Below, in pieces: positions 1 to 11,699 of a DNA stretch of 64,000 nt. Under the pieces are notes generated by a model, which ran no database searches, had not been told where the DNA came from, and saw nothing but the letters and a program-made list of their open reading frames with translations. The stretch comes from Clarireedia homoeocarpa (Eukaryota; Ascomycota; Leotiomycetes; Helotiales; Rutstroemiaceae). The stretch spans positions 496,001-560,000 of the forward strand of contig LNKV01000016.1 in NCBI GenBank assembly GCA_001465935.1. Direction: 5' to 3'. A program made the translations under genes and the position numbers. Within the stretch, counting starts at the first letter, position 1. Every line of letters begins with the position of its first letter.

Positions 1-478
1 ATGGGGTGGAGGAGCTGAGCCGTAGCAAGCCTCTGCATATATCATCACATCATACATACATACGGAGAGAAGTACATACAGATGGTGTACTACAATGATG
101 TATCTATTCGCTTGAGTAGAGGAGGTGGTATCGTGCCCCGCATAGAGCTTGCAAACGGCTTGGGAGTCTAGATAAGCAACCGGAGCTCGGTTTGGGAGTG
201 AAGGAACAGGTAGGGGGCTGGGCTGGGGCTGGGGCTGGGTTTGGGTTTGGGGTTGTCGGGTATCGTGAGCGAGGGGTAATAGCGAACTGTTTTTGAACAC
301 ATAACACGCAAAGGACATGGTGGACGGCGATTGTGGTTGTAGAATGTGGCTTGATAGCTCGACAACGTCGGAAGGGTGGAATTGATACAAGCAGCTATTT
401 ACAAGTAGTATAGTGGAGTGGGGGTGGTGCTCCCTACGCGAAGAAAATGCGTGTGACGTCGTTGTTACCGTAAACGTG

Positions 479-510
479 CTTTCTCGCCTTCTCGCCTTCT
501 CGCCTTCTCT
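479..510. repeat. CTTCTCGC tandem repeat
   Basis: An 8-bp CTTCTCGC unit is repeated almost perfectly about four times. It is an intergenic minisatellite with no coding frame. Confidence 0.8.
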
Positions 511-1010
511 AGATAATCCAGGCTAGAGGCTAGACAGTTGTTGCATGGCTAGAGACTACGTTTCCCGATTCCTGCACTTATTATTGACTAGCTGTCAGTA
601 GGTATGAGTAAGGGAGGCAGTTCCTGGAATTCTCGACATCGCCTAGTTGCTTAAAAATGGAGAAAGAAGGAGCGGTCATTCATCATGTTGTTGTAGGGCT
701 GAGTGGAAGCTTTGAACTTGCCCGACCAGCCCGACTTAAATTGCTTGGAGTTTCTTGTCTTTATGTCGTTGGATGAGATGAATGCCGGTATCCTCAACAA
801 CAAATTCTTGGCGCAGCCTTAGGGAATCTTGGTCTTGCAACTCATGATATCTGGTGGCGGTAAATGACTTGTACTCTGTACTGTGTTTGAGTTGTAAGTG
901 CAAGTGCAAAGTGTAACGCCGCCATCTCCGAGTATACAACTCACATACCCAAAGTCCCATGTACGATGGCGGCAGGTAGCTGACTGCGACTACGGACTCA
1001 ACGAAGCCCG

Positions 1011-1080
1011 AGGATGGGACAGGATGGGACACGATGGGACACGATGGGACAGGATGGGACGCGATGGGACACGATGAGAT
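1011..1080. repeat. 10-bp GATGGGACAC tandem repeat
   Basis: About seven head-to-tail copies of a 10-bp GATGGGACAC-like unit, with AC/AG/GC variation at the unit ends. It lies in gene-free DNA. Frames across it are low-complexity and not real genes. Confidence 0.85.
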
Positions 1081-1451
1081 TGTTCAGCACTTCTATCAAA
1101 GTTTCGACCTGCCGAGCGCAGTTGAGCGGTGGGAGGCGGGCAGCGGGCAACTTTTGTGCCTCTCGGTACAGATACGGAGTGTTGCGTGTTGTGTGTTGTT
1201 GGGTGTGGCTGAGGAGAAAAGGTGCTTGCTTATAAAGCATTACAATTTGGAATTTGAGGGAGGAGAAAAAAGAAAAAGAAAAATTTTAATAGTTGCCGTT
1301 CGCATGGATCACCTCGGTATCTTTAGACTAACAAGTATCAGTCCGTCTTTTTTGTCACGACTAACAAGTATCAGTCCGTATTCGAGAAACTTATATTGCA
1401 GCCTGGGAAGACCGACCCCCTTTTGGCGATAGATGCCCTGGCCTCCCCTCT

Positions 1452-1531
1452 CTCCTTCTCCTTCTCCTTCTCCTTCTCCTCCTTCTCCTTCTCCTTCTCC
1501 TTCTCCTTCTCCTTCTCCTTCTCCTTCTCCT
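1452..1531. repeat. CTTCTC hexamer array (polypyrimidine)
   Basis: A hexanucleotide CTTCTC/CCTTCT array about 80 bp long with one phase slip. It makes a long strand-asymmetric polypyrimidine tract. It explains the Lys/Glu and Arg runs read on the minus strand. Confidence 0.9.
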
Positions 1532-1905
1532 TTCCTTTGCTGTCCTTGCTACCCTTGCTATCTTCGCAGCCGTCAACCCTGAGATCCAGAGCTGTCATCC
1601 AAAAACAAAAAAACAAAACAAAACAAAACAAAAAAAGATAATGGTTAAAATGATACACTTGCCCAAAGCCGTGAGCGCACCAACATTTTCTACACATTCC
1701 CACAAATTCATAGCTTGGAGGAATCCACATCCTCCAGAGCTTTCGACTTCCGCAATCAACAGGGGAGATGTCAAATACCACGTTATCATGAACCCCGACC
1801 CGTTCTATACTTATCTTTGGCAATACCAGGTCTTGGTATGTATGATATGTATCTCCCCAAGCATTGACCCAACCCCGACCAGACCTTGACCGTCCCAATT
1901 CAAAG

Positions 1906-1941
1906 AGAGGGGAGGGGAGGGGAGGGGAGAGGAGGGGAGAA
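1906..1941. repeat. GGGGA pentamer repeat
   Basis: About seven GGGGA units in tandem with one shortened copy. It is a purine-only, G-rich tract. Confidence 0.85.
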
Positions 1942-2944
1942 GCGGAAATGTATGCAGCAGGTAACTATTTGTCTGCATGTCGAATGGTTGGTAATATAAA
2001 AATTTGCATCCATTGTTCTTCGATCAAGCTAGGCATCTAAGCAAGAAGTTTGCAATCGTATTATTTCATCGAATTAGCCGGAGATAAAGCTCAGATTTAA
2101 TCCCTCATAGTAAAGCAGAAGGAGCGTGTAAAGAGAGAAAGAGAGATAAGAGAGAAAAGACAGAAAAGACAGAAAAGAGAAAGGGAAAGAAGGTTGTCCC
2201 CTCGGTCACAGTACTTCGGTACCATTGTCAGCTACTCGAGCAGTACTCGTATACCTCATAGTAACTCGCAGCTCACTTGGACGATAATAAGCTCTTGTCC
2301 TCGTCTCCTGCTCTTCACCGACCAGCAAATTACCACCAGTGTGCGTGCTGCACCACTTACCTGCTTGTCTCTATCTGCCTATTACTAGGTAGGCAGAGCG
2401 GGACACGGAATAGTATCAGTCGATCGAATTTCCAGAAAAGAGCTAAAAAGCTTGCAGCATCGACTGGGAACTATTACCAGTAGATATATAACGGAATTTG
2501 GGTTGTTCGTCTGCAATCTTTCGAGAAGGACCCTTTCAAGATTCTTATTACCTTATTATTACCTACTTCTACGACTTGTCCCGTCGAAATCTCTTTGAAA
2601 CGATATTATTGCACAGTTACTCGCCGTACCGCAACTGGCAATTGTCCGGCGAGACGGGAGGAGATTTTAACAAGATTTAATTTTCCCTTTGTAAATTGCG
2701 CAGGTCGACCCAGCAAACAACTCCACTTGCGCGCTCTCACCTATTTTACCTTCTGCTACTTCGTACCGGCTTTTTTTCTTGTCGATTTAACCTACAAAGT
2801 ACCACTTTCCACTTACACCTTGCACTCGTACAGCTCACACCTCACACCTCCCACCTCACACCTCCCACCTCCCACCTTACCTACTTAAGTACACCATCCC
2901 CATTCGCCTTCCCATTCCCATTCCATTACACACCAACCTTGGAG

Positions 2945-3070
2945 AAGAAGAACAGGATCAAGAACAAGAACAAGATCACGATCAAGATCACGAACCAGAT
3001 CACGAACCAGATCACGAACAAGACCAAGTCCGAGACCACGACCAAGACCACGGCCAAGACCAAGACCGGA
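2945..3070. repeat. imperfect GAACAAGA/GATCACGA repeat in the kinase upstream region
   Basis: A degenerate array of 6- and 12-bp units (AACAAG, GATCAC, GACCAC) runs for about 125 bp, ending roughly 370 bp before the kinase start codon. It is strongly purine-skewed on the + strand. A Thr/Lys-rich frame across it is a product of the repeat. Confidence 0.7.
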
Positions 3071-3438
3071 TCCGACCTTCAGGTCGCATAATCACATAAG
3101 CAATTTTGTGGCAGAGTCGAAAAAATCCTCTTTTTCTTGCTGAACAACTTGCTTCTTCGACTTCCTCCAAACCGTAACAAAAATACAAAGGCAACACCCA
3201 TACACTTCTACCACCTCCCCAGTCGGCCCTCTATACGCGGACAGAACTTCATTTCGATTTATACCTTGTCAATCTCACCCACTCACTTTATTAAATCTTG
3301 AAGTTTTGCCCCCCCGCACACGCAACACATCAATTTCCAACAAAGCACGGGCACTGCCCGCACTCCGCCTTTGGCGGGATACTTCAACTTATCACTTCCT
3401 ACCGACTTTCAGCGCATCCTTGAATCCTCAATAAAAAC

Positions 3439-5088
3439 ATGGCAACTGTTGCTGCACAAAGAGAGGATTTTATTACAGAAAAAACACAACCTTCACCTAC
3501 GCCATCTCGGGCTGCCTCTTTGCGTGGATCTCCCCAATCTCGTCCCACAACCTCCCAAACTGTGAGCGCTGTTACAAGTCTAGAAAACCTCAGCATAAAT
3601 GGCACAACAACACCTCCCCCGGTGCAGCTTCCCAAACCCGCTCCACCCGCCGAAAAACCTTCCATGACAAAGCGATTGACTCGAATGTTCTCTACAAAAG
3701 ATGCTACAAGATCGGAACATGGCGGCTCCTCCACTTCGCAATCCGGAACATCCACTCCAAAACCATCAGATGGCGCTGTTTCACCAAAACAAATTCCCGT
3801 TCCTCGACCTAATCCATTGACTCGGAAAACATCGTCACAAGAGAAGAAAAGTTATACCGAGAAGGCAGGGTCGACAAATGGGAAGGATAAAAATGGGTCA
3901 ATAAGAGACAAGAAGTCTACAGCGGGCCACCAGCGATTCATTACTCTGCCAGATGTGCAAGGTGGACACGAGCATCATCTCAAGAGCGCCAAGAGACAAG
4001 AGAAACTTTCGGAAATGCTTCGGGGTCTGGTTGGTGGAAAGGCGAAGGAGACGCATGAAGGAGAACAACAATTATCGCTTATGTCGAGTTGGGTGGATCA
4101 ACTCAAGCGCGAGCGAGAATCGCTAGCCACAGAAAAGAAAGGTGGACCTAATGCGACAGCTACACTGGTGGACAAATATGGGAAATGCAACGAAGTCATT
4201 GGTCGTGGAGCATTTGGCATCGTTAGGATATCCCACAAACGATCGGATACCGGCACGGAACAACTTTATGCTGTCAAAGAGTTCCGAAGAAGACCAGAAG
4301 AGAACGAACGAAAATACAGCAAACGGCTCACTTCCGAGTTCTGTATATCTTCATCGTTACGACACCCAAACGTCATTCATACTTTAGACCTTCTTCAGGA
4401 CTCAAAAGGTGATTACTGTGAGGTCATGGAATTCTGTGCCGGTGGTGATCTTTATACCCTCGTTCTCGCTGCAGGAAAGCTGGAGGTTGTGGAGGCCGAC
4501 TGCTACTTCAAGCAAATGATGCGCGGTGTCGAATACATGCACGAGATGGGTGTTGCTCACCGAGATCTGAAACCAGAGAACCTTCTTCTTACCACTCATG
4601 GCTCTCTGAAGATTACAGACTTTGGTAACGGGGAATGCTTCCGAATGGCCTGGGAAAAGGACGCTCATATGGTCACTGGTCTTTGTGGTTCAGCCCCTTA
4701 TATCGCTCCTGAGGAATACATCGACAAAGAGTTTGATGCAAGAGCAGTCGATGTCTGGGCTACTGGTGTTATCTACATGGCGATGCGTACAGGTCGCCAT
4801 CTCTGGCGAGTAGCAAAGAAGGATGAGGATGAGTTCTATGAGAGATACTTGGAAGGCCGAAGAGATGAGGAGGGTTATGCGCCAATTGAGTCGCTACATC
4901 GGGTATGTGTTTAATCTATTCCACTGATACTGGCCTTTTCACTAACATCATCACAGGCACGCTGCCGTAATGTAATCTATTCAATACTAGACCCTAACCC
5001 CAATCGTCGTATCACAGCTTCGCAAGTCCTCAAATCCGAGTGGGGTCGCGAAATAAAACTTTGTCAAGCCGGCGAAGAGGGTCTCTAA
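3439..5088 (+). CDS. HAL4/SAT4-type serine/threonine protein kinase
   Basis: Two exons, 3439-4902 and 4957-5088, separated by a 54-nt GT..AG intron in phase 0, give 531 aa. Residues 1-240 are Ser/Thr/Pro-rich and probably disordered. The kinase domain follows: glycine loop GRGAFG (about 255-260), lysine in AVKEF (Lys280), HRDLKPENLL (374 on), DFG (394-396) and APEE (about 423). The GSAPYIAPEE activation segment and short C-lobe fit the fungal HAL family (S. cerevisiae SAT4/HAL5, S. pombe hal4), which supports potassium uptake through TRK transporters and so salt tolerance. The second exon supplies subdomain XI (DPNPNRRITA, then EWGREIKLC). Without splicing the frame stops after three residues. 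Family assignment is strong; the salt role is inferred from the family. Confidence 0.9.
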
Positions 5089-6439
5089 CACTATCTGCTG
5101 GAAAGAGGGATCAGTGGCTCTAGAATTATGCTTCGCGGTATGGGTCGAGGCGGCTTGCAAAGGACAAGTTAGCAAGCCTTGCACGACAGAGCTCAGATGC
5201 CACCCTGCCAGCACCTTTAGATGTGAAGATTGCGATTTCGTTTGTTATTACGACCCAACAGGAATGGGCACTTGTAAAGAAACAGAAGACGACACTGGTG
5301 TCTCTTCTACGGCATGAAGATTGCGAAAGCAATAAAAGGGTGGCATAATTTATGAGATAATCACACACTACAACAACAGTACGGCGTTTTGGGAGTTTCT
5401 ACCATTGCATTTTCTTGTCACGGCGAATCTGACTGGCTGCCCTACTTTCTAAAGCCACGACATGCCCAACTTTTCTCAATTCCGAGTAATGGGTCTATCT
5501 TTCTTCTTTCTATATGGCGAAAGGGATTGGCGACGTACCTGGCGAAAGTTTCTACGCTTTTTCTTCAACGAGTACCCATGGATACAATAAGAGTATGATA
5601 CGAATTCTATTGTATTTTGACTTTTGTATCATTTTTCTTCTTCTTCCTTAGAGACCACCATTCAATTTATGGCTTTTGCTTCACTTGCCCTTTTCAGTTC
5701 GATCTTTTCTTCGAGTAAGCGAAATAGCATGTTCTCTCTTCGTTACTTTCGTTTTTAATGCCACGTTAGCGGGTTTTGGTGTAGAGAAATGTGTTTTGAA
5801 AGTGGCGCCTGGCGAGTCTGTAGTCTATCGCTTTTTGGTCGAGCAAGTGTAGGAGATCGATGAGTGTGGGTTTGCGAGAAGACCGTTGGTGGGTGAGATG
5901 AGGAGGTGACGACATGGCCGGGATTATGGGTTGTAGATAGTTATGATGGGAATGTTAGGGTAGGCATGGCATGCTGCCATGCAAATGTTCGCAAGACTTG
6001 CTTATAAGAGTGAGAGAAAGAATTGAACATCTTGAAGAAGACAATTTTGGTACTTCCTTTGTCCGCAGTTGCATGTGAAGACTTTACGATATGTAGAAGA
6101 TACTTATGTCTTGTATGATATAACACACAAATGGCTTGTCAAGTCAAGGTATCTAAGATATTTCAACAACTTGGCAGTCTCGCTACTCCTATTTATATAT
6201 TCTCTTTTCTCGTTTATGTACGTTTGTTTGTATGCTTGTCCTGGTGTTTGGTAGCCCAGTCCTACTTTTACCTTTCAAGCTAGTTACTCCCCCTTCAAAC
6301 TACTTCACCTCATCTATCTTCATGACCTCCTATATACATAGTAGATAGATATCCCTTCCTTTTCAAACTGTCAGCATCAACCATATATTCTTTTTTTTTT
6401 CTTTCCCTCCCTCGTTCACCCTAAATATGTCGTCTCTGG

Positions 6440-6441
<2 letters not shown>

Positions 6442-6472
<31 letters not shown>
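6442..6472. repeat. CA dinucleotide microsatellite
   Basis: About fifteen perfect CA units in gene-free DNA. Confidence 0.95.
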
Positions 6473-6474
<2 letters not shown>

Positions 6475-6829
6475 TATCTTCCTTCCCCTGTACCACACCA
6501 ACTAATCGATTCATTGGTCTTCTTGCATCGTTATTCCTATACATGAATATGAATATGAATATAAATATATCGATTAGTTAGTTAGTCACTAGGTGAACAA
6601 GTAAGTAATACTTACCGTACATAACCTTACCTCATCCATCCATCCATCGTAAGCGCCATCCATCTTCCTCTTCTCTCCCCTCCTTCCCCATCTTCTCTTA
6701 CTGTACCCCTCCCTCTCACATACGAATAGAACCAACTAACTGTACAGTACAGTACAGTGCACTCCACTCCTATAAAGCAGTAGCAGCGAATCCAAACCTA
6801 TCAATCCGCCTACCTACCTCTATCTAACC

Positions 6830-6884
6830 CACTCACTCACTCACTCACTCACTCACTCACTCACTCACCCACTCACTCACTCAC
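6830..6884. repeat. CACT tetranucleotide microsatellite
   Basis: About thirteen CACT units with one CACC interruption. Confidence 0.95.
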
Positions 6885-7150
6885 CTCTCTATTCCCATAG
6901 CGTTTCTTTCTCTTCTTTTACCTACTCCAATCCAATCCACATCCAGGAGTACCAAAATTCCCACCCAAGAAGCGGGGGAAAAAAAAAGAAAATGGATTGA
7001 TATCCGTGCTTGATTTATTCATTAATTCATTTATTCTATACGTCCGCGTATACGTGTGTGGGGGGGGGGTATACGACCAAGTTCAAACACAAACGCAAAC
7101 GCAAACGCAGATATAGATTTAACTTGAACTTGAACTTTTGAAAGTTAGAG

Positions 7151-7193
7151 TGTATGTATGTATGTATGTATGTATGTATGTATGTATGTATGT
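7151..7193. repeat. TGTA tetranucleotide microsatellite
   Basis: About eleven perfect TGTA units. A second TGTA/ATGT array lies near 10.5 kb. Confidence 0.95.
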
Positions 7194-7296
7194 ACAGAGT
7201 GTCTATGTGTTGTATGTATATTTGCTTGTTTGTTTGTTTGTTTGCTGAGCGCTTATTGAATCGTTCGGTATCTAGGCAGAGAGAGGGGGGGTGAAG

Positions 7297-7340
7297 AAGG
7301 GAAGGGAAGGGAAGGGAAGGGAAGGGAAGGGAAGGGAAGG
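7297..7340. repeat. GAAGG pentamer microsatellite
   Basis: About nine GAAGG units in tandem, purine-only on the + strand. Confidence 0.95.
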
Positions 7341-8329
7341 AAAGAAGGGATCGATATACAGAGAGAGTTGAGTGATCAATCAACTAATACAACTAGAGTG
7401 GAAAAGGGGTGACTCGGTAGCCAGGTAGGTAGGTATACAGAAGAATCGCATCATATCACATAAATGAGACCAACGATACAAACACCACGAGACATACATA
7501 CGCACACATATACATCAATCATCCAGCAGCAGCCACTCATTAGGAATATCATCTCGATTCTCATTCTCACACCTAACCCTTCTTCCACAACTCGATAGCC
7601 TAAATGACCCTATCTTCAAATCTCAAAAAGACGCATCCCATCCCGTTCCAAGTATATCAACACCCCCTAACCCATCTTTGTTATTAAAAACGCCCTCACT
7701 CCCCCCCCAAGTCCCAGTTTCCTATGCCTGTGTCCATGCTTCCATTTCATTCAAGCCCCCTATGTCTCCCCTCTTTCCTACTACGCATCACATTCCCCCA
7801 AACAATAAAGCCATCAATGCTAAAACATTGATGACATAAAAAGAAGTATTAAAAAGCTCATCCATCTGTGCTTCTTGCTTTCCCAAACGTCCAAAATAAT
7901 TATGCCTCCCATTTTCCCTCCACCTCTGCCCAGAGTCCATCCATCCATCCTTTCATTCATGAGAAAGAAGGCCTATCCGTCCACACTTCCTCCGCCCTAG
8001 CGGATTAGAGTTTTAAGATCCATTATTTCCCTTACAAAGGTCCACATAAAAACCGTCCCAAATCATGAAGCGAGCCCCATGAACCAGGATAGAAAAGAGA
8101 ATCAAATGCGGACGTATATCATCCGTCCTCATCCATCACCACTCCCAAAGAAAGAAAGCGTGCACTTTTGCCGAAATACGGCTATATGATTATATTGCCA
8201 AGCACGGAGAAGTGAATGGACAAAAGAAGTAGGAATAGAAGTAGGACAACGCTGAAATAGTATCAAAACTCCACAAGTTGAGCAGGACATGCACGGGGTA
8301 GTTGTTGAATCTTTGGCATTTATAAAACA

Positions 8330-9804
8330 TTAAGAATGGAAAAGATCCCAAGCACGATCGCAAAGACGCATAAACTCCTCCTTCTTCTTTTGCGTCGTCA
8401 TGGGACTATCTCGTCCTTCACCGAACGGTCCTGTGCGTCGTTGTGCGGAGGGACCATTACCAAGCGGTGGGCTCGCTCCCTCTTCATATTCTGCTCTTGG
8501 CCTTCTTCTGCCACCACCGCTGCGGGCTGTTTCTGGTGCTCTTGTGTTGATATTGGATGGAGATGGTGGGGTTGGGGGTTGTTGGTGGCTACCGTAATGT
8601 ACGAGCTTGGGTAGTAGCTCAGGGCGACCACCAGAAAGATCTGCTTGTGCTTCTTCCGCAGAACGGTATTCTCGAGGACGTTGTTGACCAGCTGAGGCCG
8701 GTGGTTGTGGACCATGTCCTGGGGATGGGAAACCAGGCCGTGAGGTGGAATGTGAGGAATTGGAGTTTGAACCCGAGTTTGGATAGAATGCGGCTCTTGG
8801 TGTTTCACGGTGAGCACCCAAACCCTCCGCAGCGAAGACATCGGTTATAGGCGGTAATCGGTTCGCGGTCTGTTGGGCAGGTACGTGGTGAATATGTGAG
8901 GTATTAGAGAGGTTTGATGGCTGGTTTGCGACATGACGAGTAAGTGGATGTGGTTGATGTCTGCCTGTGAAACTCTGGTTTAATGGTGCAGATTGAATGA
9001 CTCTCTCGTTTGCAAATTGTTCATGAGAGGGTGCTACAATGCTCAGTCCCGGCGGCGCCTTTCTCCTTGATGTTCCTGGAGTCTTCATTGGAAGACCGCT
9101 TGCTTCTCTCTCCTTCGCGCTCTCCATTGGCGCATCACCCGGCTTAGCTGTCTGCTGTAACCGTGACTCGATGATATGCCTTTGCTGTTCTCGAACGGAA
9201 ATACTGCGTTGTAATTGTTCTCGCATCGTCGGATCTTGTGTGACGAAGCCGGGTGAAAGGCAAGCCAATCCGACATCCTGAATCCCCAATCCACCGCTCT
9301 CCGCGCCTCTTGAAGTCAATTGACTAGCTGATGGTCTTCCAGTGCCGGGATTGACACTCGACGTGTTTTTGGTAAGATCAAGTTTTCGTGGCCTGTGACG
9401 TGAAGATGCTTGGATTTCTGGCGAGGAGGGAGGCTCCTTCTTTACAATTATTTTTGGTGGGCCGCCAATTCGAGACCTGCAGGAATTGAAAAATTAGCAA
9501 AGCTGATTGATTGAATAGAGGTAACATTTTTTTTAATGTGTATATATAATTTTTTTCTTCTTCTTCTAAATTTTAGTGAGGAAACAACATACGAATTTGG
9601 TGAGGCTTTTGCTGGTGTAGAATTCGGACTTCCGCTCCCTGTTCGTTGTACCGTTGTCGCTGCCGCCATACTCGGGGTGACCGAGGCGGGAGTCCTCTGC
9701 GCGGGAGCTGGAGGGGAATTTGAGGGTTTAGACGGCGCGATGTCGACGTATGATGCTCTATCGTGAGGAACTGGTGAGGGAGCCATTGCGATAGCTGTAC
9801 TCAT
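8330..9804 (-). CDS. conserved-looking disordered protein of unknown function
   Basis: Two exons, 9804-9593 and 9476-8330, joined across a 116-nt GT..AG intron. A split serine codon spans the junction, giving 452 aa. I do not recognise a domain. The N-terminus is Ser/Pro/Ala-rich. The segment after the junction (RIGGPPKIIVKKEPPSSP) has a basic patch next to a KKEPP motif that resembles a SUMOylation site. A structured-looking island follows (GLGIQDVGLACLSPGFV, then MREQLQRSISVREQQRHIIE, probably helical). A long Pro/Ser/His/Gln-rich stretch leads to a Trp/Phe-containing tail (EEFMRLCDRAWDLFHS). The two islands set in disorder suggest a nuclear or regulatory adaptor, which is inference only. 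The ATG at 9804 opens the frame and the intron removes several stops. Confidence 0.75.
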
Positions 9805-10528
9805 GATGAAAAGGAGTGGACAGAAAAATTGAGGCGGGATTTGGTGGTGAGGAAAAAAAAGGATTTGATGATGTGGTGGAGTGTGGGTGGTGGTGTGGTG
9901 GTGGTAGTGTGTGGTATTTCAAGATATTTCAAGATGAAACTGGTGGTTGTCTGGAATAATGGGGGTAATGGGGGGAGGTGTCTCGCTTCCTTCCTTCGTC
10001 CCCAAACAGTACAGTACGTAAGTGGTCCAAAATCTAACCCTCCTTCCGCTGGGTGCGCAGTGCTCAGTGCTCAGTGCTGAGTGCTGTGTGTGCGCTGTAC
10101 AAGTATTTATTTTATTTGCTTTTCCTCCGTTCCCTTTCCGGTCGCTTGTACTCGCCCTTTTCCGTGGATTTCGAGGCAGATGTCGGTTTCGTGCGTCCGG
10201 CCGTCGGTGCAAGTGCCAGATCCAGAACCTGTGGTGTCTGGCCAATCAGAACAACCGTCTACTGCTTTTTTCCGCGGGCTACTTTGCGTTGTTGTAAGCT
10301 GAGTGCCGGTGGTGGGCCAGAGTTAATACTGCTGAGGCTGTCGAGCCCGGATTGGTAAGGATGATTGGTCTCGCTGCTGCCAAAATGCCCCGATGCGCAA
10401 TTTTAAGTATCCCTTCGTAGACAAAATGTGTTGTACGTTCAGCTATATTACAAACAGCTAGAACGGCAACAGAGTGTTTCGGGGGGGAGAAAGAGAGAGC
10501 GAGGTCGTTATTGGCGGCGGCGGCGGTG

Positions 10529-10605
10529 GTATGTATGTATGTATGTATGTATGTATGTATATGTATGTTTGTATGTATGTATATATGCATGTATGTATGT
10601 GTGTA
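10529..10605. repeat. TATG/TGTA microsatellite
   Basis: An imperfect tetranucleotide ATGT array about 75 bp long follows a short CGG trinucleotide run. Confidence 0.9.
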
Positions 10606-11412
10606 TGCTGGCTGAGTTGACGATGGATTCAAAAGTACGTGAGAACTTCCAAATCCCGACTTCCAACACTCGACCTTAGAAAGAGGGAGCAGTGCAGTGG
10701 ATAGATAAAGGAATAGAATAAAAGGGTCGGCAGGTCAGACAGCGGGTGTGCAGCGTCAGTCCAGTGCACCAGGTCAGTCGCAGGGCACAAGCACAGTAGG
10801 CGGTTTTTAAAACAACCTATCGAAGCCGGTGGATGAGTGGTCAGGATCAGAAACGATTACTACTATTGGTTTCCTTTTGGTGGCGGTGAGGTTTTATAAA
10901 TCGAGGCTGCTCGCTCTTTTTTGCACTTTCTCTGCTTTAGCCTGCTGAAAGGACTCGTCGAGTCTCCTCTCGTCTCGTCGATGGATGGTTTAGGTGAGTT
11001 TAAGTGTGTTTCAGAAATTCGTATACAAAGATGGTGCTAAACCTCCCATTAATTGGAGGGGACGCCGAAGCCCATCGGAGCCACCAGGAACTAAGAACTA
11101 ATCCGAGCCCATCAATCATATGGAAAATAGGGTCGATCAATATCATTTCAAAACCACGCTAACTCTTTTTCTCACACCTTTTCCCACCTTTTCACGCCTT
11201 TTCACACCTTTTCACACCTTTTGACACATTTCCCATGCAATTTCATAACTCACGGTTCTTGGGAGGAAGCAGACGAATGACAAGGGGGCCCACGAGAAAC
11301 AAGGGGAGGGGAGTGCAAGGAGTGCAAGGGTTCCCATCAGCCTAGGCTGGGTTCGTTGGATGGTCCTGGTACTCGACCAAGTCCCAAGTCCTGGTCTAGG
11401 TTTATCGAGGGA

Positions 11413-11510
11413 AGGATGGATGGATGGATGGATGGATGGATGGATGGTGGATGGTGGATGGTGGATGGATGGTGGATGAATGGATGGATGAATAGGTGGG
11501 ATGGATGGAT
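11413..11510. repeat. GGAT tetranucleotide / TGGATGG minisatellite
   Basis: A perfect GGAT run of about eight units passes into degenerate GGATGGT and GGATGAAT units over about 100 bp. Confidence 0.9.
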
Positions 11511-11674
11511 GCTCATGGCAAGGTACCTGTATAAGCGGACAAGGTTGCTTCCAATACTTGTATCATACTTGTATCGTCCCAACTTACAAGTTGCAACTCT
11601 CCAGAATTGGGTTGCTATTGCTGTTTCCGTTACTTCTGCACATGTACTGTACATTGTGCCGAGTAGAAGAGTAA

Positions 11675-11699
11675 GTACAGTACAGTACAGTACAGTACA
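11675..11699. repeat. GTACA pentamer repeat
   Basis: Five tandem GTACA units; similar ACAGTAC clusters occur at about 6.74 kb. Confidence 0.85.

Larger units (their letters stand above)
1..3438. other. gene-poor, repeat-rich region and probable long leader of the kinase gene
   Basis: I see no convincing gene here. All open frames are short, lack family features, or are translations of simple sequence (for example the Lys/Glu-rich frame across the CTTCTC array). The last kilobase before the kinase start is pyrimidine/purine-skewed and carries imperfect GAACAAGA/GATCACGA-type repeats (about 2945-3070), as expected of a long promoter and 5' leader. Confidence 0.6.
5089..8329. other. 3.2-kb gene-free stretch between kinase and unknown gene
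   Basis: Holds the kinase 3' end, then simple-sequence DNA (CA, CACT, TGTA, TTTG and GAAGG arrays between about 6.4 and 7.35 kb). From about 7.5 kb it is C/T-rich sequence, probably the 3' UTR of the minus-strand gene ending at 8330. No frame here has family features. Confidence 0.6.

Noticed and set aside
1371..1898. A 175-codon minus-strand frame with a Lys/Glu run
   Set aside because: The run is a translation of the CTTCTC array. The remainder has no domain or splice partner.
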